Shown piece after piece: positions 22,591 to 30,950 of a stretch of 46,299 bases of DNA. The position numbers and the translations under genes are program-made. The first letter of the stretch is position 1; every line of letters starts with the position of its first letter. The stretch is from Streptomyces niveus (GTDB taxonomy: Bacteria > Actinomycetota > Actinomycetes > Streptomycetales > Streptomycetaceae): assembly GCF_001723055.1 (NCBI RefSeq), contig NZ_MDCR01000355.1, positions 1 to 46,299 of the forward strand, given 5' to 3'. The notes beneath the pieces were generated by a model, which made no database searches, was not told where the DNA came from, and saw only the letters and a program-made list of their open reading frames with translations.

Positions 22591-23589
22591 ATGGCGATGA
22601 GCAGCCCGCCCACCGGTACGGGCCCAGACCCCGGCACGGAACCGGGGATCGGGAACGGGACCGACACCGGTCCGGACGCGGTCGATGACAGCCGGGCCTC
22701 CGCGGAGCGCCCACGACGTGGACGTGGTTCCTCGGGGGTCGCCGGGTGGCCGTTCGTCGCGCCGTTCCTGGTCTTCTTCGTCCTCTTCCTGGTCGTGCCC
22801 ATCGGCTTCGGACTGTGGATGAGCTTCACCGACTCCAGTCTCACCGGCCACGGCGACACGGACTTCGCCGGACTGGGCAACTACACCGAGGCGTTCACCG
22901 ACAGCGAGGTCTGGCAGAGCCTGGGCAACACCGCCTGGTTCACGGTGCTCTCGTCGGTGCCGCTGGTGTTCTTCGCCCTGGTCATGGCACTGCTCGTACA
23001 CACCGGGCTGCCCGGCCAGTGGATGTGGAGACTGTCCTTCTTCGCCCCGTACCTGCTGCCGGTGGCCGTCGTCACGCAGGTGTGGAATCTGCTGTACCAG
23101 CCCGAGTCGGGAATGTTCAACACCGTGCTGAAGGCCGTCGGTATCGACGGGATCGGCTGGCTGGTGGAGGAGAGGTACGCGATGTGGTCCGTCGCGATTC
23201 TCACGCTGTGGTGGACGGTGGGCTTCAACTTCCTGCTGTATCTGGCTGCCCTCCAGTCCGTCCCGGACCATCTCTACGAGGCGGCGGCGCTCGACGGGGC
23301 CGGTGCGTGGCGCAGGCTGTGGTCGATCACGCTGCCGCAGTTGCGCCGTACGACCGGGCTGATCGCGGTCCTGCAAGTGCTGGCCTCCTTGAAGGTGTTC
23401 GACCAGATCTATCTGCTCACCAAGGGCGGGCCCGCCGGGTCGACCCGGCCGATCCTCGAGTACATCTACGACACCGGCTTCACCAACTACCGGCTGGGCT
23501 ACGCCTCCGCGGTGAGTTACGTCTTCTTCGCGATCGTCCTCGTCCTGTCCCTCGCCCAGCTGGGGCTCTTCTCGCGCAGGGAGGACTGA
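22591..23589 (+). CDS. ABC sugar permease 1
   Basis: A 332-residue inner-membrane permease (MalF-like). A polar ~50-residue N-terminal tail precedes six transmembrane helices. The ATPase-contact loop is EAAALDGAGAWRRLWSITLPQLRR (EAA motif). It starts 21 bp after the binding-protein gene with GAGGAGGAGG upstream. No ATPase gene is present in the locus; in Streptomyces the shared MsiK ATPase normally energises such importers. Confidence 0.93.
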   Translation: MAMSSPPTGTGPDPGTEPGIGNGTDTGPDAVDDSRASAERPRRGRGSSGVAGWPFVAPFLVFFVLFLVVPIGFGLWMSFTDSSLTGHGDTDFAGLGNYTEAFTDSEVWQSLGNTAWFTVLSSVPLVFFALVMALLVHTGLPGQWMWRLSFFAPYLLPVAVVTQVWNLLYQPESGMFNTVLKAVGIDGIGWLVEERYAMWSVAILTLWWTVGFNFLLYLAALQSVPDHLYEAAALDGAGAWRRLWSITLPQLRRTTGLIAVLQVLASLKVFDQIYLLTKGGPAGSTRPILEYIYDTGFTNYRLGYASAVSYVFFAIVLVLSLAQLGLFSRRED

Positions 23590-23596
23590 TCCGGCC

Positions 23597-24556
23597 GTGA
23601 CCACCGACGCATCACGCATATCTCAGGCGCCCGGACCGCGCCGCAGCACCATGCCGAGGGAGGTGGCGCGCAGACGCCGTGGCGGAGGCGGAAGCGGGGG
23701 CGGCGGGCGCGGTTGGCATCCGATGCTGGGTGCGGGCCTTCTCCCCCGCGTACTGTCCGTGCTGGCGCTGATCCTGATGGCCGGTGTCTGGCTGGTGCCG
23801 CTGGCCTGGGGTGTGAACACCTCCTTCAAGTCGGAGGTCGACGCGAGTGCGGCGGGCGGCGACTGGATTCCGGCGGGCGGCTTCACGCTGGCTGCGTACC
23901 GGGAGATCTTCGCGCAGGGGAACCTGCCCGTGTGGGCGCTGAACAGCCTGCTGATCGGCGTGGCGGTGACCGTGCTGACGGTCGTCGTGTCCGCGATGGC
24001 GGCGTACGCGCTCTCCCGGGGGCTGTTCCGTGGCCGGCGGGCGCTCCTGGCGGTCACGGTCGCCTCGATCATGGTGCCGCCGCAGATCCTGATCGTCCCG
24101 CTGTTCCGGCAGATGCTGGTGATGAACCTGGTGGACACCTACGCGGCGGTGATACTGCCGCAGGTGGTGGCACCAATCATGGTCTTCATCCTGAAGAAGT
24201 TCTTCGACGCGGTCCCCCGCGAGTTGGAGGAGGCCGCGCGGATCGACGGCGCGGGGAGCGTGCGGATATTCGTCAGCGTCATACTGCCGCTGTCGCGGCC
24301 GATCCTCGCCGCCGTGTCGATCTTCGTCTTCATCACCACCTGGAACAACTTCCTGTGGCCGTTCATCATCACCAGTGACCCGACGCTGATGACGCTGCCG
24401 GTGGGCCTGTCGAGCGTCAAGGACTCCTACGGTCTGCAGAACGCGCAGGCGTCGGCGGCGTCGGTGCTCGCGGCGGTTCCGCTGCTGGTGGTCTTCATGC
24501 TCTTCCAGCGGCAGATCGTCAAGTCCGTGGCGACGACGGGGCTGGGAGGTCAGTAA
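23597..24556 (+). CDS. ABC sugar permease 2
   Basis: A 319-residue MalG-like permease with a basic, Gly-rich N-terminal tail, six transmembrane helices and the EAA motif EEAARIDGAGSVRIFVSVILPLSRP. WNNFLWPFIITSDPTLMTLPVGLSS is typical of the sugar CUT1 family. GTG at 23597 is 7 bp after the previous stop. It is the last operon gene; its 3' end overlaps the convergent YCII gene by 7 bp. Confidence 0.93.
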   Translation: MTTDASRISQAPGPRRSTMPREVARRRRGGGGSGGGGRGWHPMLGAGLLPRVLSVLALILMAGVWLVPLAWGVNTSFKSEVDASAAGGDWIPAGGFTLAAYREIFAQGNLPVWALNSLLIGVAVTVLTVVVSAMAAYALSRGLFRGRRALLAVTVASIMVPPQILIVPLFRQMLVMNLVDTYAAVILPQVVAPIMVFILKKFFDAVPRELEEAARIDGAGSVRIFVSVILPLSRPILAAVSIFVFITTWNNFLWPFIITSDPTLMTLPVGLSSVKDSYGLQNAQASAASVLAAVPLLVVFMLFQRQIVKSVATTGLGGQ

Positions 24557-24963
24557 GGGGTGTTGTCGCCCCGGTGGTCGGTCATCACCTGCCGTACCTC
24601 GACGGGCCGTTGGGTCGGCGCCCCGCCGGGGCCGGGGGCGGCGGAGATCCGGGCGGCGATCTCCAGAGCTCGGGCCTCGGAGGCGACGTCGAGGACGTGG
24701 AAGCCGGCCAGGAAGTGCGCGGTCTCCGGAAACGGCCCGACGGTCACCAGGGGCGGCGCGTCGGTGCCGTCCGCCCGTACGATCTTGGCCAGTTGGGGGT
24801 CGGCGAGCGCGGTGAACCGGCTCAGCTCGCCGCTGTCGGCCAGCTCCCTGCCGAGGGCCGCGTAGTAGTCGAAGTGGGCGGCGATGTCGACGGGCTCCCA
24901 CTGGTCCATGGGCTCGTCGAGGACGCCGCCGTCGTGATTCACCATGAGCAGGAACTTCGGCAC
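24550..24963 (-). CDS. YCII-related protein
   Basis: A 137-residue YCII/DGPF-type protein: PKFLLMVNHDGG at the start, YYAALGRELADSGEL, and GPFPETAHFLAGFHVLDVASEARALEIAARI toward the end. This ferredoxin-like fold often accompanies ECF sigma factors in actinobacteria; none is adjacent here. The GTG at 24961-24963 is preferred, with GAGGAG 6 bp upstream; the ORF extends further but without family sequence. Function is unknown. It separates the importer operon from the ROK regulator. Confidence 0.85.
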   Translation of the reverse strand: MPKFLLMVNHDGGVLDEPMDQWEPVDIAAHFDYYAALGRELADSGELSRFTALADPQLAKIVRADGTDAPPLVTVGPFPETAHFLAGFHVLDVASEARALEIAARISAAPGPGGAPTQRPVEVRQVMTDHRGDNTPY

Positions 24964-25154
24964 GGGGAACTCCTCTGTCTCGAACGCGCGCCCAGTGTGG
25001 CGGAGCCGCGTACGCTTTCGCGGGAGGCGGCTCCGGCGCCGTTCCTCGATCATCTTTCGATCATTCGCCGTCAGATGCGGAACGATCAGAAGTCTCATAC
25101 GGAACAGCTTTCACATCAGCCGCAGAGACCTCCCGGCCGAACCACGCACTCCAT

Positions 25155-25191
25155 ACTTTCTTTTGAAGAGCGGTCGCGTTCAATTTGAAGA
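25155..25191. promoter_or_regulatory. Repeated TTTGAAGA motif upstream of ROK gene
   Basis: TTTGAAGA occurs at 25162-25169 and 25184-25191, 22 bp apart (two helical turns), each preceded by TTC to give TTC-TTTTGAA and TTC-AATTTGAA dyad-like elements. They lie ~70 bp before the ROK start in an unusually A/T-rich stretch. Autoregulatory ROK binding is the likely role. Confidence 0.5.
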
Positions 25192-25257
25192 TCACCGTGT
25201 TAATCTGCGAGTCCCGGACGACACGATGAAATCGTCCTCGCCGGGAATGGGGAGGAA

Positions 25258-26469
25258 ATGATCGATTTACGTGAACAGCTCGGCCCGGCCGGCGGAGTCA
25301 AACAGATCAACCGGAAACGCGTGCTGCTCGCCGTAATGATCAAGGCGGACACCCAGGCGGGTCTGAGCCGGCGGACGTCGCTCTCCGGCGGCACGGTGTC
25401 GGCGATCGTGCGCGACATGGCCGCGGACGGCACGCTCCTGATCGAGAAGAGCGACAACGGGGGCCGGGGCGCGCTCGTACGGCTGTGCCCGACCTCGTCC
25501 GTCGCGGTGGGGGTGCACATCGGTTTCAACCACACGCGGGTCGTCGCCCGCCGTCTCGACCAGGGATTCGCCGACCGCCATCCCGGCGAGTACTCCAACA
25601 TCGGCGCCAACAGCGGGCTCGACCGGCTGCTGCCGGAGATCCGGCAGCAGGTGGACGCGGCGGTCCGCCGGGCCGGCGGCGGGCAGCAGCCCGACATCAT
25701 CTCCCTCGGGGTGGCCGTGCCGCGCATGATCGATCCCCGGACGGGCCGGTTCACCAGCCCCGTACTGCCGCCCTGGAACCGGAGGGACGACCTCGCGAAG
25801 CAACTCCGGCGGACGCTGGGCCTGACCACGGTGGTGCTGGACAACGACGCCAACCTCGGAGCCCTGGCCGAGCAGACGTTCGCCACGGACGACGGCATGG
25901 AGACCGTGGTCTATGTGAAGGTCTCCACCGGCGTGGGCGCCGGGCTGATCATCGGCAACAGCCTGGTCCGCGGGCACCGCGGGATGGCGGGCGAGATCGG
26001 CCACTCCGTCATGGAACCGCGCGGCGCCCTCTGCCGGTGCGGCGGGCGGGGCTGTCTGGAGACCGTCATCGGCGCGGACTCGATCGTGCGGCAGGTACGG
26101 GAGGCGCTGTCCGGCAGTTCCCTCGACGTACCGGACTCCCTGCGGTCGGTGATCGACCGGGCCCACGGGGAGGACGCGGTCTGTGTCCGTGTCCTGGAGG
26201 ACGCGGGGCGCCGGCTCGGCGAGGCGCTGGCGGTGGTCTGCAACATGCTGAACCCGAACCTCATCGTGCTCGGCGGCCGGCTGGAGGCGGCGAGCGATCT
26301 CGTGCTCGGCCCCTGCAAGGAGTCCCTTGTCCGGTACTCCCTGCGCGGTACCGCGGACGCCGTGCTGCGCAAGAGTTCACTGGGGCAGCTGACCGAGGCG
26401 CACGGAGCGCTGGTGCTGGGGCTGCGGTCCTACGACCGGGACGGCGAGGCGCAGGCCGTCGCCGGGTGA
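25258..26469 (+). CDS. ROK-family transcriptional regulator
   Basis: A 403-residue repressor-type ROK protein. A winged helix-turn-helix (GVKQINRKRVLLAVMIKADTQAGLSRRTSLSGGTVSAIVRDMAADG, ~13-58) precedes a sugar-kinase-like domain. VLDNDANLGALAEQ and VSTGVGAGLIIGN mark the sugar/phosphate sites, and the ROK zinc motif is CRCGGRGCLE. The Asp in LDNDAN is kept, so ligand binding is plausible. The ATG at 25258 follows GGGGAGG. Lying next to the GH2 importer operon suggests it senses the imported sugar, though the palindrome in that operon's promoter looks more LacI-like. Confidence 0.93.
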   Translation: MIDLREQLGPAGGVKQINRKRVLLAVMIKADTQAGLSRRTSLSGGTVSAIVRDMAADGTLLIEKSDNGGRGALVRLCPTSSVAVGVHIGFNHTRVVARRLDQGFADRHPGEYSNIGANSGLDRLLPEIRQQVDAAVRRAGGGQQPDIISLGVAVPRMIDPRTGRFTSPVLPPWNRRDDLAKQLRRTLGLTTVVLDNDANLGALAEQTFATDDGMETVVYVKVSTGVGAGLIIGNSLVRGHRGMAGEIGHSVMEPRGALCRCGGRGCLETVIGADSIVRQVREALSGSSLDVPDSLRSVIDRAHGEDAVCVRVLEDAGRRLGEALAVVCNMLNPNLIVLGGRLEAASDLVLGPCKESLVRYSLRGTADAVLRKSSLGQLTEAHGALVLGLRSYDRDGEAQAVAG

Positions 26470-26480
26470 CGGGGTGAACT

Positions 26481-26505
26481 CCGGCGGCCCGTCCTGGGCC
26501 GCCGG
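26481..26505 (+). terminator. Strong hairpin terminator after ROK gene
   Basis: CCGGCGGCCC-GTCCT-GGGCCGCCGG, a perfect 10-bp GC stem with a 5-base loop, 12 bp past the ROK stop and followed by GGTTTCG. It insulates the lasso cluster from upstream transcription. Confidence 0.8.
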
Positions 26506-26784
26506 GGTTTCGAATTGACCGCTCGGGCCCGCCGTGCGCGATTCGCCGCCCACAATTCATCGACCGGATTCCCTCAACTTCCTGAAATCAATTCCTCGCC
26601 GGGCTCGGGGGCACCTTCATCTGTTCGAAAAATCAATACGGGTCAGCTACCCTGAAGAGATGTCATCGTGTGGATGAGATCGAGTAACGTACGGCTGCGC
26701 TGCCTGTCCGGCCGGGATATCCGCCGGCATGTATTCGGCACGATTTCCTGACGTACTTTCCGACGTAGACCCGAGGTGGATCAC
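26506..26784 (+). promoter_or_regulatory. Upstream region of lasso cluster
   Basis: About 280 bp without a gene, clearly more A/T-rich around 26570-26660 than its surroundings. TTCGAA, 18 bp, TACCCT near 26621-26655 is a possible promoter; TTGACC at 26515 is another -35 candidate. No clear operator palindrome was found. Confidence 0.35.
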
Positions 26785-26970
26785 ATGACGACGTCGCACA
26801 GAGGGCACGAGTACCCGCTCGGCGGATCAGCCGAGGCCGTGGTCCTGGACGACGTCGACGACATGTTCTACGAACCCCCGGTGGTCGTCGGTCTCGGTTC
26901 TGTGCGGGACGTGACGCTGGGGAGTTCCACCAGCGGTACGGCCGATGCCAATTCCCAGTACTACTGGTAG
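26785..26970 (+). CDS. Lasso peptide precursor
   Basis: A 61-residue precursor. The leader has the actinobacterial recognition motif Y29-x-x-P32 (YEPP), then VVVGLGSVRDVTL, with Thr44 at position -2 of the cleavage site. The predicted core is GSSTSGTADANSQYYW (46-61). Gly1 and Asp9 can close a nine-residue isopeptide ring, leaving a seven-residue tail whose bulky Tyr-Tyr-Trp could act as plug. There is no Cys, so it would be a class II lasso peptide. The ATG at 26785 is preferred (GAGGTGG 5 bp upstream) over GTG at 26776. The cyclase gene starts 9 bp downstream. Confidence 0.9.
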   Translation: MTTSHRGHEYPLGGSAEAVVLDDVDDMFYEPPVVVGLGSVRDVTLGSSTSGTADANSQYYW

Positions 26971-26979
26971 GAACGGCCC

Positions 26980-28788
26980 GTGCGGAATGGGCTGCTCGGT
27001 GTCTTTCCCCCGGCGAGTTCCGGTGAGGTCGTGCGGGTTCAAGGGCCTTGGCGGGAGGGCGAGTTACGCAGGGTCGACGGTCCGGAGGGGACCGTCGTCG
27101 TGCTCGGTCAGTGTCTGAGTGACGACGACCGATTACGGCGCACGGCCCTGCGGGCACTCGCGTCGGGCGGGCCGGACGAACTGACCCGGCTGCCGGGGAG
27201 CTACCTCTGTCTGGTGATCCGTCACGAGGAGCTGACCGCCTACGTGGACGCGGCGGGTCAGTACCCGCTGTTCTTCCGGGACACCGGCGCCCGCCTGGTG
27301 TTCGGCACCCGGCCCGTCTCGGTGGCGGACGCGGCGGGCGCGCGACGACGGCCCGACACGGCGGTCCTCGCCGCGGGGATCTTCTGCCCGGGGGCTCCCT
27401 CGCTGACCGGCGAACGGTCCGTCGTCGCCGGCGTCAGCAAGGTGGGCGGCGGGCAGGCGCTGCGACGTACCGTGCGGGGCAAGGTTGAACGCTGGGTGCA
27501 TGAACCGCTGGAGACCGACCCGGGGGCGTCCTTGGCGCGGAGCGCCGAAGCTCTGCGTGACGCGCTGGAGACGGCGGTCCGGTTGCGCGTCGCGGGCAAG
27601 GAGCGGGTGAGTGCCGACCTCAGCGGCGGTCTGGACTCCACCTCCCTCGCCTTCCTGACGCTCCGTCACCGACCTGGCACGCTGCCGGTGACGACGTACC
27701 GGGGCGCCGCGTCGGCGTGTGACGACCTCGTCCACGCCGAGCGTTTCGCGCGGCTCGACCCGCGGCTGCGGATGGAGGTGGTGACCGGCACCCGCGAGAC
27801 CCTGACCTACCAGGGCCTGGGCGACCGCTCGGGCGGTGCCGGCCACGACAGCGATGAACCCGACCCCGCCGTGGTCGCACTGGCGCGCAGCCGGCTGAGG
27901 CTGGACCAGGTGGCACGTCTGGGTTCGGGAGTACATCTGGGGGGTGAGGGCGGGGACGCACTGCTCGTCGCGCCGCCCGGCTATCTCGCCGCGCTCGCCC
28001 GGCCCGAGCGGCTGCGCCAACTGGCCAAAGAGAGCAGGGTGTTGGCCCGCGCGCGACAGGAGGCACCGTCCGCCGTCGCGGCGCGGGCGGTCGGCCTGGC
28101 CCGTACGCCCCTCGCGACCGCCTTGCGGCGGCTGGCGGACGGCTTCGAGCGCCACGCGACGGGTGGTCCGGGACGGGCGGGCACGGGCGACGTCGGCTGG
28201 CTCGACGCCATCGCCTGGTGGCCCGAGCCCGGCTCCGAGACCGGATGGCTGACGCGCGCGGCGAGCACGGACCTGGCCGGGCTCGCACGCGAGGCCGCCG
28301 GGAGCGCCGGGCGCACGGCAGGCTGGCGGGCGGGTGATCTCACGGCGCTGGACAACGTACGTACGTCGGGAGCCGTACAGCGGCAACTATCGGAGATGGC
28401 GCGGCCGTTCGGGGTGTGGCCGCAGGCGCCCTTCCTCGATTCGGATGTCATTCGCGCGTGCGCCGCGCTGCCCGCCCATCTGCGCGCCGCGCCGCCCGCC
28501 TTCAAGCCGCTGCTCGGCGCGGCGCTCGCGGATCTGGTGCCGGCGCCCGTCCTGGCCCGGCGGACGAAGGGCGACTACGGCGACGAGGACTACCGGGGCG
28601 CCCGCGCGTGCGCCCGCGAGCTGCGAGGGCTGCTGGTCGACTCGCGGCTGGCCGAACTGGGCGTCGTCGAACCGTCCGCCGTCGTGGCCGCCCTCGATCG
28701 GGCGGTGATGGGGCTGCGGGTTCCGTTTCCCGCGCTGAACCGGTTGCTGGCGGCGGAGATCTGGCTCAGGAACACCACATGGCACTGA
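26980..28788 (+). CDS. Lasso peptide macrolactam synthetase (C protein)
   Basis: A 602-residue asparagine-synthetase-like enzyme. The N-terminal glutaminase-like domain lacks the catalytic Cys2, as in lasso cyclases. The ATP-pyrophosphatase domain has the PP-loop SGGLDST (215-221) in VSADLSGGLDSTSLAFLTLRH. It should adenylate core Asp9 and join it to the Gly1 amine to form the ring. GTG at 26980 is 9 bp after the precursor stop. The C-terminal WPQAPFLDSDVIRACAALPAHLRAAPPAFKPLLGAAL is the family's helical end. Confidence 0.92.
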   Translation: MRNGLLGVFPPASSGEVVRVQGPWREGELRRVDGPEGTVVVLGQCLSDDDRLRRTALRALASGGPDELTRLPGSYLCLVIRHEELTAYVDAAGQYPLFFRDTGARLVFGTRPVSVADAAGARRRPDTAVLAAGIFCPGAPSLTGERSVVAGVSKVGGGQALRRTVRGKVERWVHEPLETDPGASLARSAEALRDALETAVRLRVAGKERVSADLSGGLDSTSLAFLTLRHRPGTLPVTTYRGAASACDDLVHAERFARLDPRLRMEVVTGTRETLTYQGLGDRSGGAGHDSDEPDPAVVALARSRLRLDQVARLGSGVHLGGEGGDALLVAPPGYLAALARPERLRQLAKESRVLARARQEAPSAVAARAVGLARTPLATALRRLADGFERHATGGPGRAGTGDVGWLDAIAWWPEPGSETGWLTRAASTDLAGLAREAAGSAGRTAGWRAGDLTALDNVRTSGAVQRQLSEMARPFGVWPQAPFLDSDVIRACAALPAHLRAAPPAFKPLLGAALADLVPAPVLARRTKGDYGDEDYRGARACARELRGLLVDSRLAELGVVEPSAVVAALDRAVMGLRVPFPALNRLLAAEIWLRNTTWH

Positions 28789-28808
28789 CGTCGAGGAGAG
28801 AACGGCCC

Positions 28809-29522
28809 ATGGCTGCCTTCCACATCCCTGAGCACGTGCACGAGAGCAGCGGACCGCACGGCGGGACGGTGCTTCTCGACGCCCGCACCGGACAGTGGTA
28901 CGCGATGAACGGCACGGCGCGCGCACTGTGGTCCGAGTGGCGCGAGAGCGGGGACTTCGACACCGGTGTACGCACCGTGGCGGCCCGGTTTCCGCCGGCG
29001 CTCGGTGAGCGGGTACGTACCGACGCCGGGCAGTTGGCCGAGACGCTGCTCCGGCGCGGACTTGTGAGCGCGGAGCCGTCGTCCGACGGGTCCGAGCGGT
29101 GCCCGCGCCCCGTGAGACGGGCGGGGCGCGGGTTCTCGGCCGCTCCTCGACGCAACCGGTCCGGGGCGACGGCCGCGCTCGTCGTCGCGCTGTGTCTGCT
29201 GCGACTGCCTTTCGGCGTCACCGTACGCGTGGTGGCGGCCCTCACCTCACGGTGCCCGCGCCCCGCCACGCACGCCCAGGCGGAGCAGGCCCTGGCGGCG
29301 GTGCGGCGGGTCTCGCGGCGCTATCCGGGGCGTGTGGCCTGTCTGGAGCTGTCGTTGGCCGCCACCGTACGGCTGGCACTGGCGGGGCTCGGCGCGCAAT
29401 GGTGTCTGGGCAGCGCCGACGACCCGTACCGGTTCCACGCGTGGATCGAGGCGGGGGGCCGCCCGGTGACCTCGCCGTCCGAGGGTGAACTGAGCGGTTT
29501 CCGCAAGGTCTTGACTGTATGA
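28809..29522 (+). CDS. Fused lasso B protein (RRE + leader peptidase)
   Basis: A 237-residue fusion. Residues 1-~88 are a PqqD-like RiPP recognition element (GGTVLLDARTGQWYAMNGTARALWSEW ... AETLLRRGLVSAE) that would bind the leader YxxP. After a basic linker, ~120-237 form the transglutaminase-like cysteine protease, with Cys178 in GRVACLELSLAA and His210 in YRFHAWIEAGGRPV. It cleaves after Leu45 of the precursor. Actinobacterial lasso clusters usually encode these as separate B1 and B2 proteins, so the fusion is uncommon. An ATG at 28779 overlapping the cyclase stop is an alternative start. No transporter gene follows. Confidence 0.9.
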   Translation: MAAFHIPEHVHESSGPHGGTVLLDARTGQWYAMNGTARALWSEWRESGDFDTGVRTVAARFPPALGERVRTDAGQLAETLLRRGLVSAEPSSDGSERCPRPVRRAGRGFSAAPRRNRSGATAALVVALCLLRLPFGVTVRVVAALTSRCPRPATHAQAEQALAAVRRVSRRYPGRVACLELSLAATVRLALAGLGAQWCLGSADDPYRFHAWIEAGGRPVTSPSEGELSGFRKVLTV

Positions 29523-29571
29523 AGGCCGCGGCATCGACCGTGGGCTGTGCGGGGGCGGGCGCCGATTCGGG

Positions 29572-30273
29572 TCAGTTGCGGCCCGTGTGACGCAGCCGGC
29601 GTCGTACCGCACGCTGGGCCAGCGGTCCCAGTTCGTCCAGCACCGAGGCGAGCACGGCCAGTTGCTCCAGGGCGTCGAGGGCGTGGCCCGCGCCTTCCTG
29701 GTCGACACCCTCGTACAGCTCAAGGCCGACGAAGGACGCGGCGACCGCGCGTGCCAGGCCCGGGGTGTCGGTGAGATCGGCGATCGGGCTGCCGGTCAGC
29801 ACACGGGCCAGGACCTGTTCGATCTCGTCGATCCACAGTTGGAGGCCGCGTCGGGCCGCGTCGGCGAGGCGGGGCTGAGTCTGCGCTCCGGCGAGCATCT
29901 GGCCGAGGACGGCGACCTGGCCGGCCGCCCGTTCCTCGGCGTGCATCTCCCGGCCGAATGCGAGGAGTTCGCCGAGGGACGTGACTGCGGCGAGCCGGTC
30001 GCGGTAGCGGGAGACGCGCTGTTCGGCGCCGTGGTGGCAGGCTGCGCCGAGGAGTTCGTCGACGGAGCCGAAGTGGTAGAAGACCAAGGCCTGGTTGACC
30101 CCGGCGGCGGTGGCGATGGTGCGGGCCGAGGTGCGGGCGATGCCCTGTTCGGTGAGCGTGCGCAGGGCGCCCTCCAGCAGTTTCGTCCTGGTGTCGCCGC
30201 GCTTGGTGCCGGAGGTCGGCGAGGGTGCGGGCTCGGGTGTGAGTGCGGGTGCGGGGGTCGCGTCGGCGTTCAT
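29572..30273 (-). CDS. TetR-family regulator
   Basis: A 233-residue regulator. After a Pro/Ala-rich ~22-residue tail the HTH is TRTKLLEGALRTLTEQGIARTSARTIATAAGVNQALVFYHFGSVDELLGAACHH. The helical C-terminal domain should bind a ligand. It is the third gene of a minus-strand operon; its start overlaps the DUF4166 stop (ATGA). Two TTGAGCG-type palindromes upstream of the first operon gene (31719-31767) are its probable operators, giving autoregulation. It converges with the lasso B gene but is not clearly part of that cluster. Confidence 0.92.
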   Translation of the reverse strand: MNADATPAPALTPEPAPSPTSGTKRGDTRTKLLEGALRTLTEQGIARTSARTIATAAGVNQALVFYHFGSVDELLGAACHHGAEQRVSRYRDRLAAVTSLGELLAFGREMHAEERAAGQVAVLGQMLAGAQTQPRLADAARRGLQLWIDEIEQVLARVLTGSPIADLTDTPGLARAVAASFVGLELYEGVDQEGAGHALDALEQLAVLASVLDELGPLAQRAVRRRLRHTGRN

Positions 30274-30950
30274 GCGCGGGCCTCTTCCCGTACCGGACGC
30301 AGCCCGGCGCGTAGCCCGTAGGAGCGCAGGGGCACGTACGTGGCGGTGAACGAGCCCTCGTACCCGAAGAGGGGGCCGAAGCGGCGGTTGGTCACGCGTA
30401 CGCGGATACGGAAGCGGCCGGTCGCGTCGTCGTAGGACTCCCGTACCTCTGCGTCGCCGCCGATGAGTTCCGGTACGCGGACGTCCACCGGCCCCTCGCG
30501 GAAGCGGTGGTGGCCCGAGCGGATCAGCAGGGAGCCGTCGGGTTCGGCGGTCGGGTGCAGATCGCTGGCGAGGTGCTGGTGCGTGCCGAGGTAGTCGAGG
30601 ACGCAGTCGCGCTCGGGGCTGTGGATCATGGTGGCGTCGAACCGGCGCGGTCCGTCGGCCAGGGCGAAGGTCCGGACGAAGGTGACGGTCTCGCGGCCGT
30701 AGGCGTCGGTGTAGGGGACGTTCTCGATGGTGAACGGGACCCGGCGGCCGGTGCGTGGGACGAGTATGTTGCGGCTGCCGCCGAGCGCGAGGAACGGCTT
30801 CACGAAGGGGCGGCCGTGCCAGATGCGGTCCATCACGCCGCGCCCCAGGCATGCCTCGCCGCTGTCGAGTCCGACGGAGAAACGCCGTCTCAGCTGCGGG
30901 TGGAGGCGGTCGAAGTCGTCGCCCATGGCGAGGCGGAAGATCGAGGTCAC
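30270..30950 (-). CDS. DUF4166 protein
   Basis: A 226-residue protein of the DUF4166 type. It starts SIFRLAMGDDFDRLHPQLRRRFSVGLDSGEACLGRGVMDRIWHG and has a central ILVPRTGRRVPFTIENVPYTDAYGRETVTFVRTF beta-rich part. LFGYEGSFTATYVP lies near the end. Members often sit beside SRPBCC or epimerase genes; the biochemical role is unknown. It overlaps the upstream membrane gene by 4 bp and the downstream TetR gene by 4 bp, so it lies in one operon controlled by that repressor. Confidence 0.82.
   Translation of the reverse strand: MTSIFRLAMGDDFDRLHPQLRRRFSVGLDSGEACLGRGVMDRIWHGRPFVKPFLALGGSRNILVPRTGRRVPFTIENVPYTDAYGRETVTFVRTFALADGPRRFDATMIHSPERDCVLDYLGTHQHLASDLHPTAEPDGSLLIRSGHHRFREGPVDVRVPELIGGDAEVRESYDDATGRFRIRVRVTNRRFGPLFGYEGSFTATYVPLRSYGLRAGLRPVREEARA

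Noticed and set aside
21121..23619. 832-codon minus-strand ORF opposite the ABC importer genes
   Set aside because: Low-complexity Arg/Gly/Glu composition with no motifs, exactly antisense to the binding protein and permease genes.
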